Source: Albidovulum sp. (lineage in GTDB: Bacteria; Pseudomonadota; Alphaproteobacteria; Rhodobacterales; Rhodobacteraceae). Taken from it: a stretch of DNA of 43,394 bases. The notes under the pieces were generated by a model that saw nothing but the letters and a program-made list of their open reading frames with translations, was not told the DNA's origin and did no database searches. A program made the translations under genes and the position numbers. This document shows positions 10,168-19,395 of this stretch, piece by piece; positions within the stretch are counted from its first letter, which is position 1, and each line of letters starts with the position of its first letter. The stretch covers positions 1-43,394 of the forward strand of contig WFPA01000242.1 in the NCBI GenBank assembly GCA_015487815.1. Direction: 5' to 3'.

Positions 10168-10967
10168 GGCATGTTCTGGCGCGCCAGCACCGCTTCGATC
10201 CGCGGCACGTCCTCGGGATTGTTGAGTTCCCAGAATTCGCGGCCCCGGGCCTCGACCTCGACGCAGCGAACGATCATGCCGTTCTCGAGAAAGCGCAGCT
10301 GCTCGAGCCCCTCCAGCGTCTCGAGCGGCCCTTGGGGCAGGCGGCGGTAGCGGGCCAGCGCCGCGGGCGTATAGGCATAGACGCCGACATGATGGAAGAC
10401 CGGTGTCGGCTCGTCGTCCGCATATAGGCGGCCGGTGTAGGGAATCACCTCCTTCGAGAAATAGAGCGCGCGGCCCTCACGGTCGAAGACGGCTGTGGTG
10501 CCGCCGACACGGCCCGCCGCCCGATCCTCGAGGAAGGCGCGATGCGCTGCTCCGCTGCAGCGGAGCACCGGCGTTGCCACATCCACCCCTTCCTTCGCCA
10601 GCGTCCCGATCAGCGCTTCTACGAACCAGGGCGGCGTCAGCGGCGCATCCCCCTGGAGATTGATGACGATGTCGGGCGCTGCCCCCAACACGTCGAGAGC
10701 TTCGGCGCAGCGTTCGGTGCCGTTGGCCGCATCGGGCGATGTCATCACCACCTCGCCGCCGAACCGGGCAACCTCGTCCGCGATGCGCTCGTCATCGGTG
10801 GCCACCACCACCCGATCGACCCCGCGCACCGCCCGGGCCGCCTGCCAGCTGCGTTCGATCAGCGTGCGGGCCGCGCCACCTGCCCCCCTGAGCGGCACCA
10901 GCGGCTTGCCGGGATAGCGGCTCGACGCGAAGCGCGCCGGAATGACGACCAGCGTTCCGCCCTTCAT
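10164..10967 (-). CDS. kdsB: 3-deoxy-manno-octulosonate cytidylyltransferase
   Basis: VVIPARFASSRYPGKPLVPLRG; VVVATDDERIADEV; NLQGDAPLTPP; YFSKEVIPY; HHVGVYAYTPAAL. Confidence 0.9.
   Translation of the reverse strand: MKGGTLVVIPARFASSRYPGKPLVPLRGAGGAARTLIERSWQAARAVRGVDRVVVATDDERIADEVARFGGEVVMTSPDAANGTERCAEALDVLGAAPDIVINLQGDAPLTPPWFVEALIGTLAKEGVDVATPVLRCSGAAHRAFLEDRAAGRVGGTTAVFDREGRALYFSKEVIPYTGRLYADDEPTPVFHHVGVYAYTPAALARYRRLPQGPLETLEGLEQLRFLENGMIVRCVEVEARGREFWELNNPEDVPRIEAVLARQNMP
10548..10567. repeat. Perfect 20-bp palindrome inside kdsB
   Basis: TGCTCCGCTG|CAGCGGAGCA. Confidence 0.9.
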
Positions 10968-11752
10968 CCCTCCCCCCTCACAAGCTCGACACCGGGCGCA
11001 TGGGCGATGAAGAACGGGTTTTCGAAACCGGGCTTGCCATAGGTGAGAGGCGTCAGGTCATCGAAGCGGACGACCTTGCCCCCCGCAGCCGCCAGCACCG
11101 CATGTCCCGCAGCCGTGTCCCACTCCATGGTCCGGCCAAGCCGCGGATAGAGATCGGCCTCGCCGGCGGCCACCAGGCAGAATTTCAGCGATGAGCCGGC
11201 CGAACGCAGCTCGGCAACCCTGTAGCGGGCGATATAGTCGTCGGTCGCCCTGTCACGGTGGGACTTGGAGGCAACGACGATCAGCGCGTCATTGTCGGGC
11301 TCGCGCACATGGATCGGCCGCGCCGCTCCCGGCCTGGCAGCATCGAAAGGTCCGGTTTCCTCGACGGCCCCGCCCTCGGGCAGGGTGCGGAACATGCGCC
11401 CGACCGCCGGTGCGTGCACCACCCCGAGCCGCGGCACGCCCTTCTCGACCCAGGCGATGTTGACGGTGAACTCCCCCGAGCGGCGGACGAATTCCCTGGT
11501 GCCGTCGAGAGGATCGACGATGAAGAAGGTGTCGCCCTCGAGCGCATGGCTTGCCGCGTTTTCCTCGGTCACGATCATGGCGCCGGGAAAGGCCGCTTCG
11601 AGACCATGGGTGATGAGTGCGTCGGCCTCCTCGTCGGCGAGGGTGACGGGGCTTTCGTCGCTCTTGCGGCGCACCTCCATCTCGTCCGCCTCGAACACCT
11701 TCATGATGCGCTCCCCCGCCTCGACCGCAAGCCGACGCATTGTTTCCATCAT
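10964..11752 (-). CDS. cysQ: 3'(2'),5'-bisphosphate nucleotidase CysQ (inositol monophosphatase superfamily)
   Basis: MMETMRRLAVEAGERIMKVFEADEMEVRRKSDESPVTLADEEAD; VTEEN; FIVDPLDGTREFVRRSGEFTVNIAW; EWDTAAGHAVLAAAGG. Confidence 0.9.
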   Translation of the reverse strand: MMETMRRLAVEAGERIMKVFEADEMEVRRKSDESPVTLADEEADALITHGLEAAFPGAMIVTEENAASHALEGDTFFIVDPLDGTREFVRRSGEFTVNIAWVEKGVPRLGVVHAPAVGRMFRTLPEGGAVEETGPFDAARPGAARPIHVREPDNDALIVVASKSHRDRATDDYIARYRVAELRSAGSSLKFCLVAAGEADLYPRLGRTMEWDTAAGHAVLAAAGGKVVRFDDLTPLTYGKPGFENPFFIAHAPGVELVRGEG

Positions 11753-11923
11753 TTCGCCACGATCCAATGCTTTTCTCCCTGTCGTCCGCCCCCGGCCGGC
11801 GGCCCTCGTTGCAAGACCGGCCTGCACTTCCTATTCTTGCCGGATCGAGGGGGCAAGTCGGGCCCTCCGCGCCCGAAGGCGGCCCCGGCGATGCCGGGCA
11901 TCGCCCACAGGAGAATGTGAGAG

Positions 11924-12742
11924 ATGTTTCAGACCCCCCGTCCGAAGAGCGTGCTCGAATCGGCCTTCACGCTGATCGACCTCATCTTCGTGGCCACGGT
12001 CCGCAACATCCGCAAGACCAACGGCAATGCCATCATCGGCCTTCTGATGAACATCCTCCAGTCCGTCATCATGGTGGCGGTCTTCTGGCTGATGATCGAC
12101 GTGCTCGGCATGCGGCATCTCGCCCTCAGGGGAAACTACATCGTCTTCCTGCTCTCGGGCATCTTTCTCTTCATGACCCACACCAAGGCTGTGGGCGCCG
12201 TGGCGGGAGCCCCCAACGCCGCTTCGCCGCTGATGAAGCACGCCAACATGAACACGGCGATCTCCATAACCGCCGCTGCGCTGTCGTCACTCTACTTCCA
12301 GATCCTTTCGATGGCGGTGATTCTCTTCATCACCCATGTGGCGATCGAACGCGTCGAGATCTATGACTGGGCGGGCTTTCTCAAGATGTTCTTCCTCGCC
12401 TGGCTTTCGGGTGTGGCCCTCGGCCTCGTGCTGATGGCCCTGAGCCCATGGGCGCCGACGGTCACCAGCCTGATCGCCACCATCTACCGCCGGGTGCAGA
12501 TGCTCGCCTCGGGAAAGATGTTCCTCGCCAATACCATGGGCGCCTATCTCTACATGTTCGACTGGAACCCGCTCTTTCACATCATCGACCAGGCGCGCGG
12601 TTACGCCTTCATCAATTACAACCCGCGCTTCACCAACAGCGAATATCCCATGGCGATGACGGTGGCCTTCCTCGTGCTCGGCATGGTCGCCGAATTCTAT
12701 ACCCGCAAGCGCACCTCCCTCAGCTGGTATGCCCGCCGGTAG
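11924..12742 (+). CDS. ABC-2 type (polysaccharide-export-like) transporter permease
   Basis: Multiple hydrophobic segments; MFQTPRPKSVLESAFTLIDLIFVATVRNIRKTNGNAIIGLLMNILQSVIMVAVFWLM...WNPLFHIIDQARGYAFINYNPR. Confidence 0.8.
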   Translation: MFQTPRPKSVLESAFTLIDLIFVATVRNIRKTNGNAIIGLLMNILQSVIMVAVFWLMIDVLGMRHLALRGNYIVFLLSGIFLFMTHTKAVGAVAGAPNAASPLMKHANMNTAISITAAALSSLYFQILSMAVILFITHVAIERVEIYDWAGFLKMFFLAWLSGVALGLVLMALSPWAPTVTSLIATIYRRVQMLASGKMFLANTMGAYLYMFDWNPLFHIIDQARGYAFINYNPRFTNSEYPMAMTVAFLVLGMVAEFYTRKRTSLSWYARR

Positions 12743-12896
12743 GCCGGGATGACAGGCATTTTAGATGCTTTTCAGGCATATTGCGGATGAAACACCACTC
12801 GGCCGGCACGGCCCTTAACCAAGCATAAACCTCCGCTGACGATTCTTCCCGGTGACGGGTCGGGCTTTCCGGCCCGGCATCGACAGCGGAGGGAGC

Positions 12897-14135
12897 ATGG
12901 CGAAGGACGGCGGCAAACCGGAAGGCAGGCGCATTCTCGTGACCGGAGGCGCCGGTTTCGTCGGCCTCGGTCTCGTCCGTGCCCTCGCCGGAGCGAACGA
13001 GGTTGTCGTCCTCGACAATCTCCATCCGCAGGTCCACCCCGACCGGGCCGCAGCGCGCGCACGCACCGAAGCCTCCGGGGCAAGCCTCGTCGAGGCCGAC
13101 ATCCGCGACGGGGCCGCTCTCTCCCGGCTTTTCGGCCGCTTCCGCCCGGACATCGTCTTTCATCTGGCGGCCGAGACCGGCACCGGCCAGTCCCATGCCG
13201 CGCTCGGCCGGCATGTGGATGTGAACGTCGTCGGCACGACCCGCCTCATCGAAACCATCCGGCGCGCAGAGGCCCGGCCCGCACGGATCGTCCTTGCAAG
13301 CTCCCGTGCCGTCTATGGCCAGGGCGCGATGGTGGACCGGGCCGGCCAGCCGGCACTCGCCCTGCCGCGCAAGCGCACCATGCTCGAGCAGGGCTGTTTC
13401 GACATCTTCGGCCCCGACGGCCAGAAACTCTATGCCCGACCCACATCCGCCCGAAGCTGCCTGCCGAACCCGGTGTCGATCTATGCCTCGACCAAGCTCA
13501 TGCAGGAGCATCTCGTCACCCAGGGGCTCTGGGGCAGCGGGATCGAAACCGTGATCCTGCGGCTTCACAACGCCTATGGGCCGGGCCAGTCTCTCGCCAA
13601 CCCCTATACCGGCGTTCTTGCCCATTTCGCCCGACTGGCCATCCGGGGGCAGCCGATCGAGATCTACGAGGATGGGCGCATCGTGCGGGATTTCGTCCAT
13701 CTCGAAGACGTCGTGCGGGCGCTCCTGCGGGCGGCTTCCTGCCGGCCGCCCCCGCCGTTGCCGATCGACATCGGCACGGGCCGCCCCGTCACCCTCGCGG
13801 CCCTTGTCCGCTTGCTCCTGCGACGGTCCGGGAACCGGGCGCCCTGCCGCGTGAGCGGCGCCTTTCAGCCCGGCGACGTGCGCCACGCCGTGGCCGACCC
13901 CGCGAATGCAGCCCGCTTTCTCGGCTGGTCGCCGACGGTCGATCTGGAGACCGGGCTGGCCGATGTGCTGCGTTGGGTGCGGGAAGAACTCTCCTGCGCG
14001 CCGCACCCCGAAAGACCGCCGCTCCATCCTGTCGAAGGAGGCTCTCCATGTCCGACCAGGCCATGCCCCACCAGGCGCTACTTGCCCTCGGCCACAGCCA
14101 CCTCGCCGCCCTTCGCAGCGGCTGGCAGCACCTGA
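12897..14135 (+). CDS. NAD-dependent epimerase/dehydratase (extended SDR)
   Basis: RILVTGGAGFVGLGLVRALAG (GGxGxxG); SSRAVYGQG; SIYASTKLMQE (YxxxK); ATG 12897 after GGAGGG. Confidence 0.9.
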   Translation: MAKDGGKPEGRRILVTGGAGFVGLGLVRALAGANEVVVLDNLHPQVHPDRAAARARTEASGASLVEADIRDGAALSRLFGRFRPDIVFHLAAETGTGQSHAALGRHVDVNVVGTTRLIETIRRAEARPARIVLASSRAVYGQGAMVDRAGQPALALPRKRTMLEQGCFDIFGPDGQKLYARPTSARSCLPNPVSIYASTKLMQEHLVTQGLWGSGIETVILRLHNAYGPGQSLANPYTGVLAHFARLAIRGQPIEIYEDGRIVRDFVHLEDVVRALLRAASCRPPPPLPIDIGTGRPVTLAALVRLLLRRSGNRAPCRVSGAFQPGDVRHAVADPANAARFLGWSPTVDLETGLADVLRWVREELSCAPHPERPPLHPVEGGSPCPTRPCPTRRYLPSATATSPPFAAAGST

Positions 14136-14857
14136 AATCCGAAGGGCGGACCCTGCCCGATGTGCATTTCGCCCTTCTCAACAGACCGCGTTTCCAGCCC
14201 AATTTCATCGGCCCGGCGACACAGCGGGCGCTTTCGCCGAAGATGAACGCGGCCCTTGAAGCGCTGCTCGGCGCACGACGCTGGCATGCCGTGCTGCTTG
14301 CCCCGCTCGGCAATGAATGCCTGGCCCGCTTTCTTGTGGCGGACGAGCCGGCCCTCACGCTCCATGATCCATCCATCCCCGCCCCGGCCGATGGCGTACC
14401 CGTCTGCATCGAAACCATGCGGGCCTGGCTGAAGGAGATCGCTGCGCGCAATGCCGGTCTGTTTCTCTCTGCACTGCGCGAGCGCACCGATCTGCCGATC
14501 ATCCTTGTGCCCCCCCCGCCGCCGATCGCCTCCGAAAAGCTGATCCGGGAGGGCGAGAGCCCGCTTCACGCGATGCTTGCCACCGCCCGGCTCAACCCGC
14601 CGGAGCTGCGCCTGAGGATCTGGGAACTCTATCTCGGGATTTGCGCCGGACTGGCGCGAGACAGCGGCGCAACGCTTCTGCGGCCGCCTGCCGCCGTCCG
14701 GGACGAGGCCGGCTTTCTTCACTCCTCCTGTGCCCGCGGTGATCCGACCCACGCCAATGCCCGTTATGGCGCCTGCCTCTGGCCCGAAATCCTGAAGCAC
14801 CTGGCCGGGGCGGGCACCGGGCCAGCATCACCCTTCCACATGGAGCTTTCGACATGA
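14048..14857 (+). CDS. SGNH/GDSL-like hydrolase domain protein
   Basis: SD GAAGGAGG; MSDQAMPHQALLALGHSHLAALRSGW...; C-terminal GDPTHANARYG resembling an SGNH block V DxxH. Confidence 0.6.
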   Translation: MSDQAMPHQALLALGHSHLAALRSGWQHLKSEGRTLPDVHFALLNRPRFQPNFIGPATQRALSPKMNAALEALLGARRWHAVLLAPLGNECLARFLVADEPALTLHDPSIPAPADGVPVCIETMRAWLKEIAARNAGLFLSALRERTDLPIILVPPPPPIASEKLIREGESPLHAMLATARLNPPELRLRIWELYLGICAGLARDSGATLLRPPAAVRDEAGFLHSSCARGDPTHANARYGACLWPEILKHLAGAGTGPASPFHMELST

Positions 14858-15963
14858 ATCACCCTTACAGCGATCTGCCCGATCATTGTTACTGGGCGCG
14901 GTCCGTGGCCCGCCTGCCGCCCGACAGGGTCGATCCCATGCTGCAGGCACCCTTCCGCATCACCCGCAGCACGCCGGTGCTCACGGCCGGGTCCTGTTTT
15001 GCCGATCGCATCACCAGGGCGCTTGCCACCCGCGGCTTCAACCTCGTCATGACGGAGCTGGCGCACCCGCTTCTGCCCCGTCGCATCGCGCAGGCGCATG
15101 GCTATGGCCGCCACGCCGCCCGCTACGGCAACATCTATACCGCCCGGCAACTGCGCCAGCTGCTCGAACGCGCCCTGGGTCGCTTCGCACCGGCCGAACC
15201 CCCCTGGCGGCTCGGCAACGGCAACTGGGCCGACCCCTTCCGCCCCACGGTTCAGCCCGGCGGTTTCGTCAGTCACCACGAACTGGCTGCCGACCGGGCC
15301 CGTCATCTCGCCTGCGTGCGGGCTGCCTTCGAGACGGCCCGGGTCTTCATCTTCACCCTCGGACTTACCGAAGCCTGGCACAGCCTCGAGGACGGGGCCG
15401 TCTTCCCGGTCGCCCCTGGCGTTGCCGCCGGCCGTTTCGACAAGGCCCGACATGGATTCATCGACTTCTCGGTTGAAGAGATCGTGGCGGATCTCGAAAT
15501 CTTCCTTGACCTCGCCAGGGAGATCAGCCCCGGTCTCAAGGTCATATTGACCGTCTCCCCCGTCCCCCTCGCGGCGACCGCCCGGCCGGATCGCCATGTG
15601 CTCACCGCCACCACACTCTCGAAGGCCAAGCTGCGCCTCGCGGCCGAGATGTTCTGCCGCGACCGGCCGGATGCCGTCTACTTCCCCGCCTACGAGATCG
15701 TGACCGGCCCGCACGGGCGCGGCCGGTATTTCACCGGCGGATTGCGCGATGCAAGCCGAATGGCCGTCGAACATGTCATGGCCAGTTTCTTCCGCAACTT
15801 CACCGAAGGCGCCGACAGGCCCCTTCCGCCGGCCGATCCCCCCTCGCCGCGCGCGGCACCACCCGGCGGCCGGCACCGCGCGGCTCTCTTCGCCTCCTCC
15901 TGTGACGAGATCCTCAGCGATGACGAAGAAGCCCCCCGCGGGAGGTCCCCCCATGTCCATTGA
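14854..15963 (+). CDS. GSCFA domain-containing protein
   Basis: PVLTAGSCFADRITRALATRGFNLVMTE...YGNIYTARQLRQLLERALG...FTLGLTEAW; ILTVSPVPLAAT; 4-nt overlap with upstream gene. Confidence 0.92.
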   Translation: MNHPYSDLPDHCYWARSVARLPPDRVDPMLQAPFRITRSTPVLTAGSCFADRITRALATRGFNLVMTELAHPLLPRRIAQAHGYGRHAARYGNIYTARQLRQLLERALGRFAPAEPPWRLGNGNWADPFRPTVQPGGFVSHHELAADRARHLACVRAAFETARVFIFTLGLTEAWHSLEDGAVFPVAPGVAAGRFDKARHGFIDFSVEEIVADLEIFLDLAREISPGLKVILTVSPVPLAATARPDRHVLTATTLSKAKLRLAAEMFCRDRPDAVYFPAYEIVTGPHGRGRYFTGGLRDASRMAVEHVMASFFRNFTEGADRPLPPADPPSPRAAPPGGRHRAALFASSCDEILSDDEEAPRGRSPHVH

Positions 15964-16804
15964 GCGCGTTGTCGGCATCTACTCCTTCCCGAAAAGCGGG
16001 AACACGTGGCTGCGGGCCATCATCGCCGCCATGTTCGGCATTCCGCGCGGCGCAGGCGCCCTGCAGACCTATGTCACCGACACTCATTTCGGGCGCGTTC
16101 TCGAGAACCCCTGGCGCCGGAACGGCATCGACTGGTATTTCTACAAGTCGCACCACAAGCAGCCCCTTGCCTGCCACAGGGGCCAGAAATTCCGGACGGA
16201 TGCCTTCATCTACATCTACCGTCATCCGCTCGACGTGTTCGTATCCTATCTCAACTTCATTTCCGCCAATGTCTCCCCGCAGGCCGGCCGCTCGCTGGGC
16301 GTGTCCTTCGCGCGGGTGGAGGACATCCCGCCACGCGAAATGGAGCGGCTTTTCTCCCTCTACCTCGCCCATGGCACGCTCTTCCCGCAGAACCGCGCCT
16401 TCGGGAGCATTTTCGAGAACATCGCCACATTCAGGCGGCTGGCCGATGAAGGAGCGCCGGTCCTCGTCCTGCGCTACGAGGATCTCAAGCACGATTTCGC
16501 GCCGCAAGTGCAGGCCATCGCCAGACATCTCGGGATCGGCCCCGTCGACCCCGAGAAGATCCGGGCGGAGGCCGAGACCAGAACCCGCAGGAACGGTCGC
16601 TTCTTCTGGAAAAAGACGGTGGGGAACCATCGAAACTACCTCACGGCGGCCCAGATCGAGCGTTTCTGCTGGGTGCATGAAGCCGAAATGGCCGCGCTCG
16701 GTTATCTTGGCGAGCCCGCCGGCTCTCCCTCGAACGGTCTGGTGGGTACGGGCGGATCTCCCGGCGGAAACCGCGGAACGCTTCTGCCGGAGACTGCGCG
16801 ATGA
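15953..16804 (+). CDS. Sulfotransferase domain-containing protein
   Basis: YSFPKSGNTWLRAIIAAMFG (PAPS 5'-phosphosulfate loop); FIYIYRHPLDVFVSYLNF (3'-phosphate motif). Confidence 0.9.
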   Translation: MSIERVVGIYSFPKSGNTWLRAIIAAMFGIPRGAGALQTYVTDTHFGRVLENPWRRNGIDWYFYKSHHKQPLACHRGQKFRTDAFIYIYRHPLDVFVSYLNFISANVSPQAGRSLGVSFARVEDIPPREMERLFSLYLAHGTLFPQNRAFGSIFENIATFRRLADEGAPVLVLRYEDLKHDFAPQVQAIARHLGIGPVDPEKIRAEAETRTRRNGRFFWKKTVGNHRNYLTAAQIERFCWVHEAEMAALGYLGEPAGSPSNGLVGTGGSPGGNRGTLLPETAR

Positions 16805-18609
16805 AACCCGTCGTTCATTATGCCATCGGGCATCGCTCCGAGCTTGAACGGCCCCATGTGCAGCTCGCGCTCGAGCGCCATGTTGCACGTGCAGAGGCAG
16901 TCGTCCTGCACGGGCCGGGCCTCCCTCCGCTGCCAGTCGCCGGCAAGAACCCGCTGGCGGAGCTGCCCCTGCCGCGACGGGGCCGACCGGCGACCCCGCT
17001 TCGCCTCCTGTTCCAGGCCCTGCGCCATCATGCCCATCGGATGCCCGACCGCCCTTTCCTCTTCACGGGCGCCCATGCGCTCGGCCCGATCGGCGCGAGC
17101 GGGCAGGAGCGGCACCCGCGCAACGGCCTTCATTGCCTCGCATTGGAGAAGCGGGACGGGCTCTCCCTCCCGTCTCTGGAATATCTGTGGCTGTCTCCCG
17201 CCTTCTTCGCGGATCGCCACTGCCGCGAAAGAATCGACCGGCTCCTCGACCCGCAAGGGGGGAGCCTTTCGGACGAACGGACGGCGCGGACGCTGGCCGA
17301 GCTCGTCGCTGCATATGGCGGGCCTGTGCATTCCATCCTTTCGCCCGAGGAAAGCGAGCCTCTCGCGCCCCTTTTCCAGGCTGATCTGCTGATCGAAAAG
17401 GGCGCGCCGGCGGTTTCATCGCGGCTGTTCGAGATCGACCCGCTCGTTCACGACCTCCACGGCGCCGACACGGCCCGCGTGCTCTCCCTTCTCCACCTCC
17501 GCGACGCGCCGCTCGAGCGGGCTCTGCGACAAACCCATTTGCGCAACATGAGACTGCGCGATTACAGCCTCCTTGCCGGGCGCTACGAGGTGATCCTGCC
17601 GCGCACAGAGCCACCGCCGGCGATGCGCGTCGCCGTTCTCGTGCATCTCTATTATCCGGACGCTCTCCTGGAGCTCTGGCCGGCGATTTCCGCCGTTCCG
17701 GGGGCGCCGCACCTGTTCATCACCACCGACACGGACAAGAAGGCCGCTTCCATCCGTGCACAGCTCGAGGCACTTTCCTGGCCTTCGCAACGGTGCGTGA
17801 TCCGGCTCGTCGAGGAAAACCGCGGGCGCGACATGGCTGCGCTCTTCATCAGCTTGCGCGAAGAAATGCTGGGCGGCCGGTTCGATGTCGCCCTGCGGCT
17901 GCACTCGAAGAAGACGCCGCAGGTGCCACGCCGTGTCGCCCTGGGGTTTCGCGAGCATCTCCTGCAGAATCTCGCCGCCTCCCACGGACACGTCAACGCC
18001 ATTCTCGCCCGATTTGCGGAGGACCCGGCACTCGGCATCGTCATCCCGCCGGTGATTCATCGCGGTTTCGCCACGCTCGGTCATGCCTGGTTCGGCAACG
18101 AAACCGGGGCGAGGCGCCTGCGAAGGGACATGGGGCTCGTCCCACCTCTCGATGCGGCAACACCGGTCGCCCCCTATGGCACCATGTTCTGGTTCCGCCC
18201 GGCTGCGCTCGAACCGCTTTTCCGCTGGCGCTGGCGCTGGCGCCATTACAACCCCGAGCCCCACCACGTCGATGGCGGATTGGCCCATGTCCAGGAACGG
18301 ATGATCTGCCTCGTCGCCCAGGACCGGGGATACGAGACACTCATGGTCATGACGCCGGAGAACGCCGCCCGCGACTATGCCGCCCTGGAACACAAGCTTC
18401 AGGCGCTGGCGGCTCACATGCCGGATGGCAACATCCTCCACCAGCTCGCATGGCTCGAGGGGCGGCGTCCGCACCAGCGGCTCCACGATGCGCTGGCGCG
18501 GCTCTACCTGCGGCTCGGCCGTGCCTCTCCGTCCCTCGGCCGGGCGCTTCTTCCGGCGGCGCGGTGCGTGTCGCGCTGGCTGCGGGGGCGAGAGGCGCTT
18601 CCTCCCTGA
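16801..18609 (+). CDS. Rhamnan synthesis F (RgpF) family protein
   Basis: MRVAVLVHLYYPDALLELWPAISAVPGAPHLFITTDT...ENRGRDMAALF...ALRLHSKKTPQ...APYGTMFWFRPAALEPLF. Confidence 0.82.
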   Translation: MKPVVHYAIGHRSELERPHVQLALERHVARAEAVVLHGPGLPPLPVAGKNPLAELPLPRRGRPATPLRLLFQALRHHAHRMPDRPFLFTGAHALGPIGASGQERHPRNGLHCLALEKRDGLSLPSLEYLWLSPAFFADRHCRERIDRLLDPQGGSLSDERTARTLAELVAAYGGPVHSILSPEESEPLAPLFQADLLIEKGAPAVSSRLFEIDPLVHDLHGADTARVLSLLHLRDAPLERALRQTHLRNMRLRDYSLLAGRYEVILPRTEPPPAMRVAVLVHLYYPDALLELWPAISAVPGAPHLFITTDTDKKAASIRAQLEALSWPSQRCVIRLVEENRGRDMAALFISLREEMLGGRFDVALRLHSKKTPQVPRRVALGFREHLLQNLAASHGHVNAILARFAEDPALGIVIPPVIHRGFATLGHAWFGNETGARRLRRDMGLVPPLDAATPVAPYGTMFWFRPAALEPLFRWRWRWRHYNPEPHHVDGGLAHVQERMICLVAQDRGYETLMVMTPENAARDYAALEHKLQALAAHMPDGNILHQLAWLEGRRPHQRLHDALARLYLRLGRASPSLGRALLPAARCVSRWLRGREALPP

Positions 18610-19391
18610 TCGGGCGCATCGGCAACGGAGGCGGGCCGCGGGCGCAGGACATGGGGTCTTGCCGGGTCGTAGAGGGCACTGTCCGGGAATGATGCGTTCT
18701 CGCGCAGGGCCGGCCCCACCAGAATGAGCGCCGTGCGGGTGATGCGAGCGGCCCGCACCTTTCCGCGGATGTCGGCGAGGGTGCCGCGGATGATCTGCTC
18801 GTCCGGCCAGCTGATGCGATAGCCGACGATCACCGGGCAATCGGCCCCGTAATGGGGGATCAGCTCCCGCTCCAGATGACGCAGGTTGCGGATCGAAAGA
18901 TGTATCGCCAGCGTTGCGCCGGTGCGGGCGAAATTCGCCAGCGACTCGCCTTCGGGCATGGCGGTGGATTTCATCGCCGTGCGCGTCAACACCACCGACT
19001 GGGCAATGCCCGGCACCGTCAGCTCACGGCCGATCCGTGCCGCCATCGCCGCAAAGGCCGGCACGCCGGGAACGATTTCATACGGGATTCCCTCGGCTTC
19101 GAGGCGACGGATCTGTTCGGCAATGGCACCATAGAGAGACGGGTCCCCGGAATGCACGCGCGCAACATCCTCCCCGCGTTCATGGGCCGCGCGGATCTCG
19201 GCATGAGTCTCGTCGAGAGTCATCGAGGCGGTATCGAGCACCCGGGCATCCGCCGGCGCCTCGGCGATCACCTCGGGCGGCACCAGGGAGCCGGCATAAA
19301 GACAGACCGGGGCGCGGCGGATGATCCGCAGGGCACGGAGCGTCACGAGATCCGGCGCTCCCGGCCCCGCACCGATGAAATAGACGGTCAT
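18504..19391 (-). CDS. cobM: Precorrin-4 C11-methyltransferase
   Basis: MTVYFIGAGPGAPDLVTLRALRIIRRAPVCLYAGSLVPPEV; VHSGDPSLYGAIAEQ; VPGVPAFAAMAA. Confidence 0.95.
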   Translation of the reverse strand: MTVYFIGAGPGAPDLVTLRALRIIRRAPVCLYAGSLVPPEVIAEAPADARVLDTASMTLDETHAEIRAAHERGEDVARVHSGDPSLYGAIAEQIRRLEAEGIPYEIVPGVPAFAAMAARIGRELTVPGIAQSVVLTRTAMKSTAMPEGESLANFARTGATLAIHLSIRNLRHLERELIPHYGADCPVIVGYRISWPDEQIIRGTLADIRGKVRAARITRTALILVGPALRENASFPDSALYDPARPHVLRPRPASVADAPDQGGSASRPRSQRDTHRAAGRSARPRDGEARPSRR

Positions 19392-19395
19392 GTGG

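Noticed and set aside
12743-12896. GC-rich hairpin (CGGGC-TTTCCG-GCCCG) between the ABC permease and epimerase genes as a terminator
   Set aside because: No T-run follows, and the short stem is common in this GC-rich background.
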